Shown here one piece after another: positions 16,784-28,543 of a stretch of DNA of 64,000 bases; the stretch's first letter is position 1, and each line of letters starts with the position of its first letter. Made by a program: the position numbers and the translations under genes. Origin of the DNA: Fodinibacter sp963695175. Its GTDB lineage: Bacteria; Actinomycetota; Actinomycetes; Actinomycetales; Dermatophilaceae. The stretch is taken from the NCBI GenBank assembly GCA_963695175.1, contig CAVOGG010000006.1, positions 62,001-126,000 of the forward strand, given 5' to 3'. The notes beneath the pieces are model-generated. The model had not been told where the DNA came from, did no database searches, and was given only the letters and a program-made list of their open reading frames with translations.

Positions 16784-17360
16784 ATGGCAGGCGAAACCAC
16801 CATCACCATCGTCGGCAACCTGACCGCCGACCCCGAGCTCCGGTTCACCCCCTCGGGGGCCGCCGTCGCGAACTTCACCGTGGCCTCCACGCCGCGCACG
16901 TTCGACCGGCAGTCCAACGAGTGGAAGGACGGGGAGACCCTCTTCATGCGCTGCTCGATCTGGCGCGACGCGGCCGAGAACATCGCCGAGTCGCTCCACC
17001 GGGGCACGCGGGTGATCGCGACGGGGCGGCTGAAGTCGCGCTCGTACGACACCAAGGAGGGCGAGAAGCGCACCGTCATCGAGCTCGACGTCGACGAGGT
17101 CGGCCCGTCGCTGCGCTACGCGTCCGCGAAGGTCACCAAGGCCGAGCGCGGCGGTTCCGGTGGTGGCTTCGGTGGCCAGGGGGGCGGCCAGCAGGCTGCC
17201 GACCCGTGGGCCACCGGTGGCTCCGCGCCGGCTCCCCAGCAGGGTGGTCAGGGCGGGTGGGGTGGCCAGCAGGCCGCTCCGCAGCAGCCCGCCGCAGCCG
17301 CAGGGTGGCCAGCAGGGTGGCTGGGGCCAGGCCCCCAGCTACGACGAGCCCCCCTTCTGA
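16784..17360 (+). CDS. ssb: Single-stranded DNA-binding protein (frameshifted)
   Basis: OB-fold residues 1-115 (TTITIVGNLTADPELRFTPS, FMRCSIWRDAAENIAE) are intact, followed by a Gly/Gln/Pro linker. The frame changes at about 17288-17291 in a CAGCAGCCC-GCCGCAG run. After the change the frame ends APSYDEPPF, the acidic tip that all SSB proteins use to recruit partners. With one extra C removed the protein is about 191 residues. Because SSB is essential and the tip is perfectly conserved beyond the break, the shift is almost certainly a sequence error. Confidence 0.93.
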
Positions 17361-17485
17361 CCGAACCGATTCCCGGGGGCCCGCGACCAGCACGGGAGCG
17401 GACCACCTCCACCACTGAACGACACCATCCCTGGGAGACCAGGGCTCATCCGCCGGGACAGCTCCGGCAGAAGGAGAGCACCACG

Positions 17486-17722
17486 ATGGCCAAGCCCGCC
17501 ATTCGCAAGCCCAAGAAGAAGGCCAACCCGCTCAAGGCGGCGAAGGTCGAGAACATCGACTACAAGGACGCCGCCCTGCTGCGCAAGTTCATCTCCGACC
17601 GCGGCAAGATCCGCGCGCGTCGGGTCACCGGTGTGACCGTGCAGGAGCAGCGCCTCATCGCCAATGCCGTCAAGAACGCGCGCGAGATGGCCCTGCTGCC
17701 GTACTCGAGCTCGTCCCGCTGA
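17486..17722 (+). CDS. rpsR: 30S ribosomal protein S18 (cysteine-free form)
   Basis: 78 residues from ATG 17486 with AAGGAG upstream. Core IDYKDAALLRKFISDRGKIR and NAREMALLPYSS are diagnostic of S18. The CxxC and later Cys of zinc-binding S18 are absent (NPLKAAKVENIDYKD and TGVTVQEQ instead), so this copy does not bind zinc; this form is usual in many Micrococcales. It is the operon copy, next to rpsF and ssb. Intact. Confidence 0.96.
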   Translation: MAKPAIRKPKKKANPLKAAKVENIDYKDAALLRKFISDRGKIRARRVTGVTVQEQRLIANAVKNAREMALLPYSSSSR

Positions 17723-17741
17723 CTTCACCCCACGAAGTTCG

Positions 17742-17799
17742 CCCACGCGAAGCGTGGGACCCGCACTCGTTCCTGCTGGGTTGGCAGGACCGATGCGGG
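17742..17799 (+). promoter_or_regulatory. Structured rpsR-rplI intergenic RNA
   Basis: Two adjacent hairpins: CCCACGC-GAA-GCGTGGG (17742-17758) and an outer stem CCCGCA/TGCGGG (17760-17765, 17794-17799) enclosing TCCTGC/GCAGGA (17771-17776, 17784-17789). No known riboswitch recognised. They may set the S18:L9 ratio or be a processing site. Confidence 0.4.
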
Positions 17800-17821
17800 C
17801 GTCTACAGAAGGACGTAACAC

Positions 17822-18268
17822 ATGAAGGTCATCCTCACCCACGAGGTCACCGGCCTCGGCACCGCCGGTGACGTCGTCGACGTCAAGGACGGCTACGCCC
17901 GCAACTTCCTCTTCCGTCGCGGTCTCGCGACGGCGTGGACCAAGGGCGGCCAGAAGCAGGTCGACGCCATCGCCAAGGGCCGCGAGGTCCGCGAGGTGAA
18001 GTCGCTCGAAGAGGCGAAGTCCATCAAGGGCAACCTCGAGTCCAAGGCCGTCACGGTCGCCGCGCACGCCGGCAAGAGCGGTCGCCTCTTCGGCGCCGTC
18101 TCCACCGCCGACATCGCCGACGCCGTCAAGGCCGCCGGCGGCCCGTCGCTCGACAAGCGCAAGATCGAGGTCCCGACCCCGATCAAGACCACCGGCACGC
18201 ACTCCGCCCTGGTGCGCCTCCACCCCGAGGTGCAGGCGACCGTCGAGCTCGACGTCGTCGCCGGCTGA
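17822..18268 (+). CDS. rplI: 50S ribosomal protein L9
   Basis: 148 residues starting MKVILTHEVTGLGTAGDVVDVKDGYARNFL (N-terminal L9 signature), a central helix and the C-terminal rRNA-binding domain with GRLFGAVSTADIADAV. Last gene of the operon, followed directly by a perfect 17-bp terminator hairpin. GAAGGACG precedes the ATG. Intact. Confidence 0.97.
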   Translation: MKVILTHEVTGLGTAGDVVDVKDGYARNFLFRRGLATAWTKGGQKQVDAIAKGREVREVKSLEEAKSIKGNLESKAVTVAAHAGKSGRLFGAVSTADIADAVKAAGGPSLDKRKIEVPTPIKTTGTHSALVRLHPEVQATVELDVVAG

Positions 18269-18283
18269 TCCAGCCGTAGCGCC

Positions 18284-18321
18284 ACGAGGCCCCCGCACCG
18301 GCAACGGTGCGGGGGCCTCGT
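18284..18321 (+). terminator. Terminator of the ribosomal operon
   Basis: Perfect 17-bp stem ACGAGGCCCCCGCACCG / CGGTGCGGGGGCCTCGT with a GCAA tetraloop, 15 bp after rplI. Confidence 0.88.
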
Positions 18322-18354
18322 GCGTCGGTCACCGACGCTGTCGGTGCGGCGACA

Positions 18355-18367
18355 TACCTTGGGCGCC
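18355..18367 (+). promoter_or_regulatory. Leaderless-type -10 of radA
   Basis: TACCTT at 18355-18360 is followed by 7 bases and then the radA ATG at 18368, with no ribosome site between. This fits a -10 element giving transcription that starts at the start codon. Confidence 0.5.
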
Positions 18368-19765
18368 ATGGCCACCGCAGCGAGACGCAGCACCCGCACG
18401 AGCGCGACCTTCCGCTGCACCGAGTGCGGGTGGCAGGCCGTGAAGTGGGTCGGGCGCTGCGGCGAGTGCCAGGCCTGGGGCAGCGTGTCCGAGGTCGGGG
18501 CGGCCACCGTGCGCACCACCGCCGCCACGGCCGTCGAGCGTCCCGCCATCCCGATCGGCGAGGTCGACGTCCGGCGCGCGGTCGCCCGGCCCACCGGGGT
18601 GCCCGAGTTCGACCGGGTGCTCGGCGGCGGCATCGTGCCCGGCGCCGTCGTGCTCGTGGCCGGCGAGCCCGGCATCGGCAAGTCCACGCTGCTGCTCGAC
18701 GTCGCCGCCCGGGCGGCCCGGTCCGGCGAGCAGGGCGAGCGGCGGGTGCTCTACGTCAGCGGCGAGGAGTCCGCGGCGCAGGTGCGCACGCGTGCCGAGC
18801 GCATCGAGGCGATGGCGCGCACCCTCTACCTGGCCAGCGAGACCGACCTCGCCACGGTGCTCGGCCAGATCGACGCCCTCGACCCCGAGCTCGTCGTCGT
18901 CGACTCGGTGCAGACCATCAGCAGCGCCGAGGTCGAGGGCTCGGCCGGCAACGTCAGCCAGGTCCGCGAGGTCGCCGCGTCGCTGATCCAGGTGGCCAAG
19001 GCGCGCGGCATCGCCGTGCTGCTCGTCGGGCACGTCACCAAGGACGGCTCGATCGCCGGGCCCCGGGTGCTCGAGCACCTCGTCGATGTCGTCGTGCAGT
19101 TCGAGGGCGACCGGCACTCGCGTCTGCGGCTGGTGCGGGCGGTCAAGAACCGCTACGGCCCCACCGACGAGGTCGGCTGCTTCGACCTGTCCGACATCGG
19201 CATCGTGGGGCTCACCGACCCCAGCGGGCTGTTCCTGTCCGGACGCACCACCGAGGTCGCCGGCACCTGCGTCACGGTCACCCTCGAGGGGCGCCGCCCG
19301 CTGGTCACCGAGGTGCAGGCCCTGGTCACCAAGTCCACCCTCGCCACGCCCCGCCGGGCCACCTCCGGGCTCGACGCCGCCCGGGTCAACATGATCCTGG
19401 CCGTGCTCGACAAGCGGGCCAACGCCCCGATCGGCGGCAGCGACGCCTACCTGTCCACCGTCGGAGGCGTCCGCCTCACCGAGCCGGCCGCCGACCTCGC
19501 GATCAGCCTGGCCCTGGCCGGCGCCATCACCGAGCGGCCGCTGCCGCCCGGCACCATCGCCTTCGGTGAGGTCGGCCTGGCCGGCGAGATCCGGCCGGTC
19601 ACCGGGGCCCACCGCCGGCTCGCCGAGGCGCACCGCCTCGGCTTCACCCGGGCCGTCGTGCCGCCCGGAGTCCTCGGCGGCGGGCCGGTGCCGGTCGGCA
19701 TCCGGGTGCTCGAGGCCGACACGGTGGCGCAGGCCGTCACCCGTGCCCTGCACCAGGCCGGCTGA
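18368..19765 (+). CDS. radA: DNA repair protein RadA (Sms)
   Basis: 465 residues from ATG 18368. N-terminal zinc finger C17-x2-C20 ... C31-x2-C34, a RecA-like ATPase core (Walker A GEPGIGKST), the RadA-specific VKNRYG motif and a C-terminal Lon-protease-like domain (GGSDAYLSTVGGVRLTEPAADLAI). RadA is a DnaB-like helicase that drives branch migration in recombinational repair. It precedes disA, as in many actinobacteria and Bacillus, where RadA and DisA interact. The longer frame from 18320 lacks a plausible start. Confidence 0.96.
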   Translation: MATAARRSTRTSATFRCTECGWQAVKWVGRCGECQAWGSVSEVGAATVRTTAATAVERPAIPIGEVDVRRAVARPTGVPEFDRVLGGGIVPGAVVLVAGEPGIGKSTLLLDVAARAARSGEQGERRVLYVSGEESAAQVRTRAERIEAMARTLYLASETDLATVLGQIDALDPELVVVDSVQTISSAEVEGSAGNVSQVREVAASLIQVAKARGIAVLLVGHVTKDGSIAGPRVLEHLVDVVVQFEGDRHSRLRLVRAVKNRYGPTDEVGCFDLSDIGIVGLTDPSGLFLSGRTTEVAGTCVTVTLEGRRPLVTEVQALVTKSTLATPRRATSGLDAARVNMILAVLDKRANAPIGGSDAYLSTVGGVRLTEPAADLAISLALAGAITERPLPPGTIAFGEVGLAGEIRPVTGAHRRLAEAHRLGFTRAVVPPGVLGGGPVPVGIRVLEADTVAQAVTRALHQAG

Positions 19766-19948
19766 GCCTGCCGGCGGTCCCGGCGGTCGGAACCGGCTGC
19801 ATTTGGCCGCCTCCGCCGCCAGTCGCACCTGCGTGAGTCTGCGAGAACTCGCACCCCGGAGCGCGCAGCGCCGTGCGGCGGCGCCCCGATAGGATGCCCT
19901 CACTGGCCGTGGACTCCCGGCCCGGGGACCCATACCGACGGAGGCGAT

Positions 19949-21031
19949 GTGCCCACCCTGCAGAGCGACGACGAGCTCGTGCGCGCCACGCTCGCCGCGG
20001 TCGCTCCGGGCACCGAGCTGCGCGACGGCCTCGAGCGGATCCTGCGCGGCCGCACCGGTGCCCTGATCGTGCTCGGCAACGACAAGGTCGTCGAGACGGT
20101 GTCCACCGGTGGCTTCCCGCTCGACATCGAGTTCTCCGCCACGCGCCTGCGCGAGCTGGCGAAGATGGACGGCGGCATCGTCTGCGACCGCGAGGTCACC
20201 CGCATCCTGCGCGCCGCCACCCAGCTGGTGCCCGACCCCCGCATCGAGACCAGCGAGTCGGGCACCCGGCACCGCACCGCCGAGCGGGTGGCCAAGCAGA
20301 CCGGCTTCCCGGTCATCTCGGTGAGCCAGTCGATGCGCATCATCGCCCTCTACATCGCCGGTCGGCGGGTCGTGCTCGAGGACTCCAGCGCCATCCTGTC
20401 GCGCGCCAACCAGGCCCTGCAGACCCTCGAGCGCTACAAGTCGCGCCTCGACGAGGTCACCGGCACGCTGTCGGCGCTGGAGATCGAGGACCTCGTCACC
20501 GTGCGCGACGTCGCCAACGTGCTGCAGCGCCTCGAGATGGTGCGGCGCATCAAGGACGAGATCGCCGAGTACGTCGTGCAGCTCGGCACCGACGGCCGGC
20601 TGCTCAGCCTCCAGCTCGAGGAGCTCACCGGCGGCCTGTCCGACGACCTCGGCCTGGTCATCCGCGACTACCTGCCCGAGGCCAAGGCCGCCTTCTCGCT
20701 CGAGGAGGCCATCGCCAACCTCGAGGCCATCGACTCCACCGAGCTGCTCGACCCCGCCGCCGGCGCCCGGGCCATCGGCTTCACCATCGTCGGCGACTCG
20801 CTCGACTCCTCGGTCAGCCCGCTCGGTCACCGCCTGCTGAGCAAGGTGCCGCGCCTGCCCGGAGCCATCGTCGACCGGCTGGTCTCGCACTTCGGCAGCC
20901 TGCAGAAGCTGCTCGCGGCCAACATCGACGACCTGATGGACGTCGACGGCGTCGGTGAGGGCCGGGCCCGCCTGGTGCGCGAGGGCCTGTCCCGGCTGGC
21001 CGAGTCGAGCATCCTCGAGCGCTACGTCTGA
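19949..21031 (+). CDS. disA: DNA integrity scanning protein DisA (diadenylate cyclase)
   Basis: 360 residues from GTG 19949 (GGAGGCG 6 bases upstream; TAGGAT -10 candidate at 19890). Domains: DAC cyclase (about 1-140), helical linker, C-terminal helix-hairpin-helix DNA-binding domain (DVDGVGEGRARLVREGLSRL). It makes c-di-AMP from two ATP and is inhibited by branched DNA. Catalytic motifs: RHR at about 107-109 is present; the DGA motif reads DGG (74-76). The change Ala to Gly is conservative, so activity is likely kept. Confidence 0.95.
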   Translation: MPTLQSDDELVRATLAAVAPGTELRDGLERILRGRTGALIVLGNDKVVETVSTGGFPLDIEFSATRLRELAKMDGGIVCDREVTRILRAATQLVPDPRIETSESGTRHRTAERVAKQTGFPVISVSQSMRIIALYIAGRRVVLEDSSAILSRANQALQTLERYKSRLDEVTGTLSALEIEDLVTVRDVANVLQRLEMVRRIKDEIAEYVVQLGTDGRLLSLQLEELTGGLSDDLGLVIRDYLPEAKAAFSLEEAIANLEAIDSTELLDPAAGARAIGFTIVGDSLDSSVSPLGHRLLSKVPRLPGAIVDRLVSHFGSLQKLLAANIDDLMDVDGVGEGRARLVREGLSRLAESSILERYV

Positions 21032-21043
21032 CCCGCACTCGCC

Positions 21044-21924
21044 GTGCCCGAGCGTTCCCTGCTGCGCGAGCGCGTGCTCGACTGGTACGCCGACAACGCC
21101 CGCCCGCTGCCGTGGCGCGACCCCTCGTGCTCGCCGTGGGGGGTGCTGGTCTCCGAGATCATGTCCCACCAGACCCCGGTGGCCCGGGTCGAACCGGTGT
21201 GGCGGGAGTGGATGCAGCGCTGGCCCACCCCCGCCGACCTCGCGGCCGAGTCGCCCGGCGAGGTGGTGCGCGCGTGGGGCCGGCTGGGCTACCCGCGGCG
21301 GGCGCTGCGGCTGCGCGAGGCCGCGGTCGCCATCGTCGAACGGCACGGGGGTACGGTGCCCGATGCCGAGGACGCGCTGCGGGCGCTGCCCGGCGTGGGT
21401 GCCTACACGGCGGCCGCCGTGGCGGCCTTCGCCTTCGGGCGGCGCAGTGTCGTCGTCGACACCAACGTGCGGCGGGTGCTGGTGCGCGCGGTCGAGGGCC
21501 GTGAGCACGCCGCACCGGCGCTGACGGCGGCCGAGTCGGCGCTCGCGGCATCCCTCGTGCCCGACGACCACGGCCACCTCGGCCACCTGGAACGTCGCGG
21601 TGATGGAGCTCGGTGCGCTCGTCTGCTCGGCTCGTGCGCCCCGCTGCGAGCAGTGCCCGGTGCTCGACCTGTGCGCCTGGGTGGCCGCCGGCCGCCCCGC
21701 CCACGAGGGCCCGCCCCGCCGCGGCCAGGCGTGGCACGGCACCGACCGCCAGGTGCGCGGTGGCGCTGCTGCAGCTGCTCCGCGAGAGCTCGGGACCGGT
21801 GGCCCGGGCGTCGCTCGAGGCGGCCGGGCCCGACCCGGCCCAGGTCGAGCGGTGCATCGCCTCGCTCGTCGAGGACGGCCTGCTCGAGCCGGCCGGGCGC
21901 GGCCGCTTCCGCCTGCCCACCTGA
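21044..21924 (+). CDS. mutY: A/G-specific adenine glycosylase MutY (two frameshifts)
   Basis: Starts at GTG 21044, 12 bp after disA. Intact N-terminal half: SEIMSHQTPVARV, helix-hairpin-helix LPGVGAYTAAAVAAF and catalytic Asp in VVVDTNVRRVL. The frame changes at about 21572 and again at about 21762. Across these, the reading continues ATSATWNVAVMELGALVC, the iron-sulfur cluster ligands C-x6-C-x2-C-x5-C (CSARAPRCEQCPVLDLC) and a C-terminal domain ending GRFRLPT. Both shifts look like one extra G. MutY removes A opposite 8-oxoG. About 293 residues when repaired. Probable assembly indels. Confidence 0.85.
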
Positions 21925-22151
21925 CCGCGCCTCCCCGACTTCTCCGACCAGCGCCGGGCAACACGCCGGGGTCCGGCGAACTCGGCGGCGCTGCCCGCAG
22001 GGAAAGTGTGACGCGTTCGCGGGCTGGAAGGCGATGCGCCACGGTTCGCGGCCCCTATCACACTGAGGTCGGATGACCACCACCGCCAGGCCCGGGCCGG
22101 ACGCCGACCGGATGCCGACGCCGCCGTCGGGAAGCGGAGACGCCACCGCCG

Positions 22152-22727
22152 ATGCCGGCGCACCGCACCCCCGAGGAGCTGACGGCCTTCGTGCCCCAGC
22201 TGCTCCACGCCCCGCGCGACGTCGGCACGCTGAAGCTGGTGGTGCGCCGACCGGCTCCCGGGACGCGCGAGGTGCTCGACGAGGGCGAGCTCGACCTCGC
22301 GCTCGGGCTGGTCGGTGACGGCTGGTCGCAGCGACGCAGCAAGACCGCGCGCCCGACGGCGGGCCGCACCCCGACATGCAGCTCAACGTGATGAGCGCGC
22401 GGATGGTCGCGTTCCTCGCGGGCGACCCGGCAGCGCCGCCCGCTGGCCGGTGACCAGCTCTACCTCGACCTGGACCTCTCGCACGACAACCTGCCGGCCG
22501 GCACCCGCCTCACCATCGGCGAGCCGGAGGTGCGCGGTGCCGTCATCGAGGTGACCGAGGTGCCGCACACCGGGTGCGCCAAGTTCGTCGAGCGCTTCGG
22601 GGCCGACGCGATGCGGTTCGTCAACGGCCCGGTGGGCCGCCCGATGCGGCTGCGCGGCCTCAACGCCCGGGTCGTGGTGGCCGGACGGGTGCGACCCGGC
22701 GACCCGGTGACCGTGACCCGCGCCTGA
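22152..22727 (+). CDS. MOSC-domain protein (frameshifted)
   Basis: The reconstructed protein (about 191 residues) begins MPAHRTPEELTAFVPQLLHA and ends VTVTRA. A middle part reads MQLNVMSARMVAFLAGDP then LDLDLSHDNLPAGTRLTIGE, and the last part contains EVPHTGCAKF, the conserved cysteine region of the MOSC (molybdenum cofactor sulfurase C-terminal) fold. The frame changes near 22345 and near 22430. MOSC proteins carry sulfur or metal-bound sulfur groups; the substrate here is unknown. The start is uncertain (another ATG at 22073 in a different frame). Confidence 0.68.
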
Positions 22728-22740
22728 CCAGGACCAGCAA

Positions 22741-22774
22741 ACCGGCCCGCCCCCGGAGACGGGAGCGGGCCGGT
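22741..22774 (+). terminator. Terminator after the MOSC gene
   Basis: Perfect 10-bp inverted repeat ACCGGCCCGC / GCGGGCCGGT (22741-22750, 22765-22774). Confidence 0.65.
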
Positions 22775-22900
22775 CCTCCACCGGCGGCTGCAGGGGATGC
22801 TCGACCGGTTGGGCTGACCGCACCGCACCGCGGCGCCGTGCCGGGCTGGCGTCCAGCGAACTCGCGGCCGCTTCTCAGGGTGGCGGCATACAGTGCTGGC

Positions 22901-24930
22901 GTGAGCCGTGGGCAGGCACGGCGTGAGCACGGAGGACCGCCAGTGGGGGCAGGGCGCACTCGGCGACGAGCCGGCTGGGCGGTCGCGCTCGCGCTGGGGG
23001 CGGTGCTCGTCGGGCAGCCGGCGCTGGCCGACGACGGGCTGTCGACCGGCGGTCGCAGCCGCTACGTGCTCGACCCGAAGGCGACCACGGTCACCGGCAC
23101 GGTGACCGTCGACCTGCGCAACACGACGCCCAACCGTGGCGGGTTCTTCTACTACTACGACGGGTTCACCGTGCCGGTGCCCGCCGGCGCGACGAAGGTG
23201 CGCGCCCGCAGCGGCGGGTCGACGCTGGCGGTGTCGCTGAAGCGCAGCGACGACCCGTCGACCCGGCTGGCCCGCATCTCGTTCCCCAACCTGCTCTACG
23301 GGCGCAGCCGCACCATCACGCTGACCTTCCAGGTGCCGGGCGAGAAGCCGCGCGCCAAGGACGGCACCCGGGTCGGGCCCGGCTACGCGAGCTTCGCCGT
23401 CTACGGCGTCGGGGATGCCGGTCGCAACACCATCGAGGTCGTGGCCCCGACGTCGATGACGTTCGACGCGACCACCGACGACTTCACCTCGACGCAGCAG
23501 GGCGCCACCACCACGCACACGTCCACGACCAGCAGCGACGGCGGCGGGTCCTGGGCCGTGGTGTCGCTGCGCGACCCGAAGCGCACCGACGAGCGCACCG
23601 TCGAGGTCAACGGCGCCTCGGTCAAGCTCGACGGCTTCCAGGACGACCCGAGCTGGGGCCGGTTCGTGGCCGGCCAGGTCACACCAGGGCATCCCGGCCC
23701 TCGAGAAGCTGGTCGGCGCGCCCTGGCCCGGCGGGCTGGAGCGCATCCGTGAGGACGCCTCGCCCACGCTGCGTGGCTACGACGGGTGGTTCGACGCCAC
23801 CGACGACGAGATCGTCATCGGCGAGCAGCTCGACGCCGACCTCGTGCTGCACGAGCTGTCGCACGCCTGGGTGTCCGAGGACCGGTTCGACCAGCGGTGG
23901 ATCTCGGAGGGGCTGGCCCAGGTGCTCGCCGAGCGTGCCGTCAAGGCCACCGGGGGCACTCCCGCCAGGCACCCGAAGGTCACCCGGGGTCGAAGGGGGC
24001 GGTCGCCCTCAACAGCTGGGGTGGGTCGGCGAGCGCAGCGCGCCGAGAGCGTCGACGACTACGCCTACCCGGCCGCCTACACGGCGACCACCGCGCTGGT
24101 CCGGCCGGCTCGACGACGCCCGGCTGTCGGCGGTGCTCAGCGCGGCCATCCGCGGGGAGCGCGCCTACGACCCGGTCGGCAGCAGGGACGCCAACGGCGC
24201 CGCACCGACTGGATGCGCTGGCTGGACCTGCTCCAGACCCGGGCGGGCGTCAAGGATGCCGCGCAGGTCGTCCAGCGCTGGGCTCTCACCCCGAAGCAGC
24301 GGGCCACGCTCGCGCCCCGCGCGACGGCCCGCACGGCGTACGCGAAGGTCGACGCCGCCGACGGCGCCTGGCTGCCGCCCGAGGGCCTGCGCGCCGCGAT
24401 GACCGACTGGGACTTCGCCCGCGCGGCGCAGGTGCGCGACGCAGGTGGCCGGGCTCGGGGCAGGCGCGAGCGCCGTGCAGGCGGCGGCGCAGCGGGCGGG
24501 CATCGAGGTGCCGGATGCCGTGCGCGCCTCCTACGAGCGCGCGGCCACGCGACGAGCAGTACACGGCCCTCGGCCACCACGCTGCCGCAGGCTGCCGCCG
24601 CGATCACGGCGGTGGCGGCGGCCCAGCGCGCCGCGGCGCAGCACCGCGACCCGCTCAGCGCCGTCGGCGCCGTGGCGCTCGGGGTGCAGGGCCGGGCCGA
24701 CGAGGCGTCGGCCCAGCTCGACCAGGGGGAGTACGCGCAGGCGAGCTCCACGGCCGCCGAGGTGGTCCAGCCGGTCGGACCGGGCGCTGCTGGTCGGCCT
24801 CGCGCTGCCGGTGCTGCTCCTCCTGCTGCTCGCCGGGGCCGCCTTCTGGTGGCGCCGGCACCGGTGCGGCCCGGGCTCGCCGACGTGCACCGAGCGAACC
24901 GGTGCTGACTCGCCGCCGAACCGGTGCTGA
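22901..24930 (+). pseudogene. Secreted membrane-anchored metallopeptidase-like gene, many frameshifts
   Basis: Reads from GTG 22901 (TACAGT six bases upstream). Signal peptide ends QPALA. A beta-rich N-terminal domain of about 240 residues is intact to about 23690. After that the coding frame changes about eight times: LHELSHAWVSEDRF with downstream WISEGLAQ (HExxH and a second Glu, gluzincin zinc site), a helical part (TDWMRWLDLLQTRAGVKDAA, ALTPKQRATL) and finally a C-terminal membrane helix (ALLVGLALPVLLLLLLAGAA) with a basic end. The pieces stay in order, so it was one gene of about 670 codons. Either a decayed gene or, more likely, a poor-quality stretch of assembly. Confidence 0.6.
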
Positions 24931-25005
24931 CGCGCTGGCGAACCGGTGCCGGCCGCTGACCCGTCGATGACGGCATCCGACGACCGCGGCTGAGCGTGCC
25001 GCGGG

Positions 25006-25541
25006 CTACAGCACGCGCAGCATCCGGGTGTTGCCCAAGGTGTTGGGCTTGACCCGTTCGAGGTCGAGGAACTCGGCCACGCCCTCGTCGTAGCTGCGCA
25101 GCAGCTCTGCGTAGACCTCCGGGTCCACGGCCTGGCCCTCGATCGGGGCGAAGCCGTGCCGGGCGAAGAAGGCGGTCTCGAAGGTGAGGCAGAACAGCCG
25201 GCTCAGCCCGAGCAGCCGGGCCCGCTCGACCAGGGCGCTCGAGCACGGCCGACCCGACTCCGGCGCCGTGCACCGAGGCGTCGACCGCCAGGGTGCGCAC
25301 CTCGCCGAGGTCCTCCCACAAACACGTGCAGCGCTCCGCAGCCCACGACCTGCCCGCGCGCCTCGGCGACCACGAAGTCGGTGACCGACTCGTAGTAGGC
25401 GACGGCCTCCTTGTTGAGCAGCACCCGGCGCTCGGCCAGGGGCGCCACCAGTGCGCGGATCGCCCGGACGTCGGCCGTGCGCGCGGCGCGGATCACGACC
25501 GCGTCGGGGCGCGGGGGCGTGGTCGGGGCGTCGTGGGGCAC
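25006..25541 (-). CDS. argA: Short ArgA-type glutamate N-acetyltransferase (frameshifted)
   Basis: GNAT fold of about 178 residues starting at GTG 25541. Segments in order: VVIRAARTADVRAIRALVA, VAEARGQVVGCGALHVF, then (shifted frame) MWEDLGEVRTLAVDASVHG with the acetyl-CoA loop HGAGVGSAVLE, then (shifted again) LTFETAFFARHGFAPIEG and LERVKPNTLGNTRMLRVL. The pattern matches the single-domain NAGS of mycobacteria (Rv2747), which makes N-acetylglutamate for arginine synthesis. Breaks lie near 25320 and 25245. TACGCT six bases before the GTG suggests a leaderless message. Confidence 0.8.
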
Positions 25542-25807
25542 GACAGGAGCGTATCCACGGCCGAGACGCGGGGCGGTGACGGACCACCCGGCGGGCATGG
25601 ACGCGGCCCGCCACCGCAGGGGTGGTGGCGGGCCGCTGGCAAGAGTCCCGGAGGCTCCTGCGGCTTCCAGTGTGCGTCAGGACGTCCCACAGTTGGGTAA
25701 AGGCCGGTTAAGGGTTTGGCAAGGGACACGCCCGAAGGAATGGCACGACGAAGGGCCCCGACCGGTCGGTCGGGGCCCTTCGTCGCTGTACTGGCGGTGG
25801 CGCCGGG
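25542..25807. other. Intergenic region argA-clpC with two hairpins
   Basis: Holds the argA -10 (TACGCT, minus strand, 25548-25553), a 13-bp inverted repeat GCGGCCCGCCACC / GGTGGCGGGCCGC (25603-25615, 25624-25636) and the clpC terminator. The 110 bases between the hairpins show no gene or tRNA that I can recognise. Confidence 0.5.
25746..25785 (-). terminator. clpC terminator
   Basis: Perfect 18-bp stem (25746-25763 with 25768-25785, loop GGTC) about 23 bp after the clpC stop. Confidence 0.85.
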
Positions 25808-28319
<2,512 letters not shown>

Positions 28320-28543
28320 GGTGCTTCTCCTGACGTCGAGTCCCCTCGATGCTAGTCGCGCCGCCTGTGATGGAGCCGCTCCATGTCGCGAAGCGGTCAC
28401 CCGTGGGCGGCGCGGTTACGTGCCATTCAACGCGGTGGTCGTGCCGAGGTGTTCCGCGTTCGCTCTCGGCTTAGCGGCGCTCACCTCCTGTCGAGGGTTG
28501 GCCGGATGCCGTCGGTCCGGTGCCGCGCGCCCGCTCGCCGAGG
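28320..28543. other. Intergenic region upstream of clpC
   Basis: 224 bp between divergently unrelated ends (3' end of antiporter gene, 5' end of clpC). AGGAG at about 28325 is the clpC ribosome site and TAGCAT (minus strand, about 28350) a weak -10. No convincing ClgR or HspR box was found. Confidence 0.4.

Noticed and set aside
18329..22042. A 1237-codon open frame on the minus strand across radA, disA and mutY.
   Set aside because: It is antisense to well-recognised genes, has Arg/Gly/His-rich composition typical of GC-rich shadow frames and no domain.
25603..25745. Possible tRNA or small RNA between argA and clpC.
   Set aside because: A hairpin is present but no cloverleaf or conserved T-loop could be drawn.
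28420..28490. Search for a ClgR box upstream of clpC.
   Set aside because: CGCT and AGCG half-sites near 28460 have 8 bases between them, not the expected short spacing.
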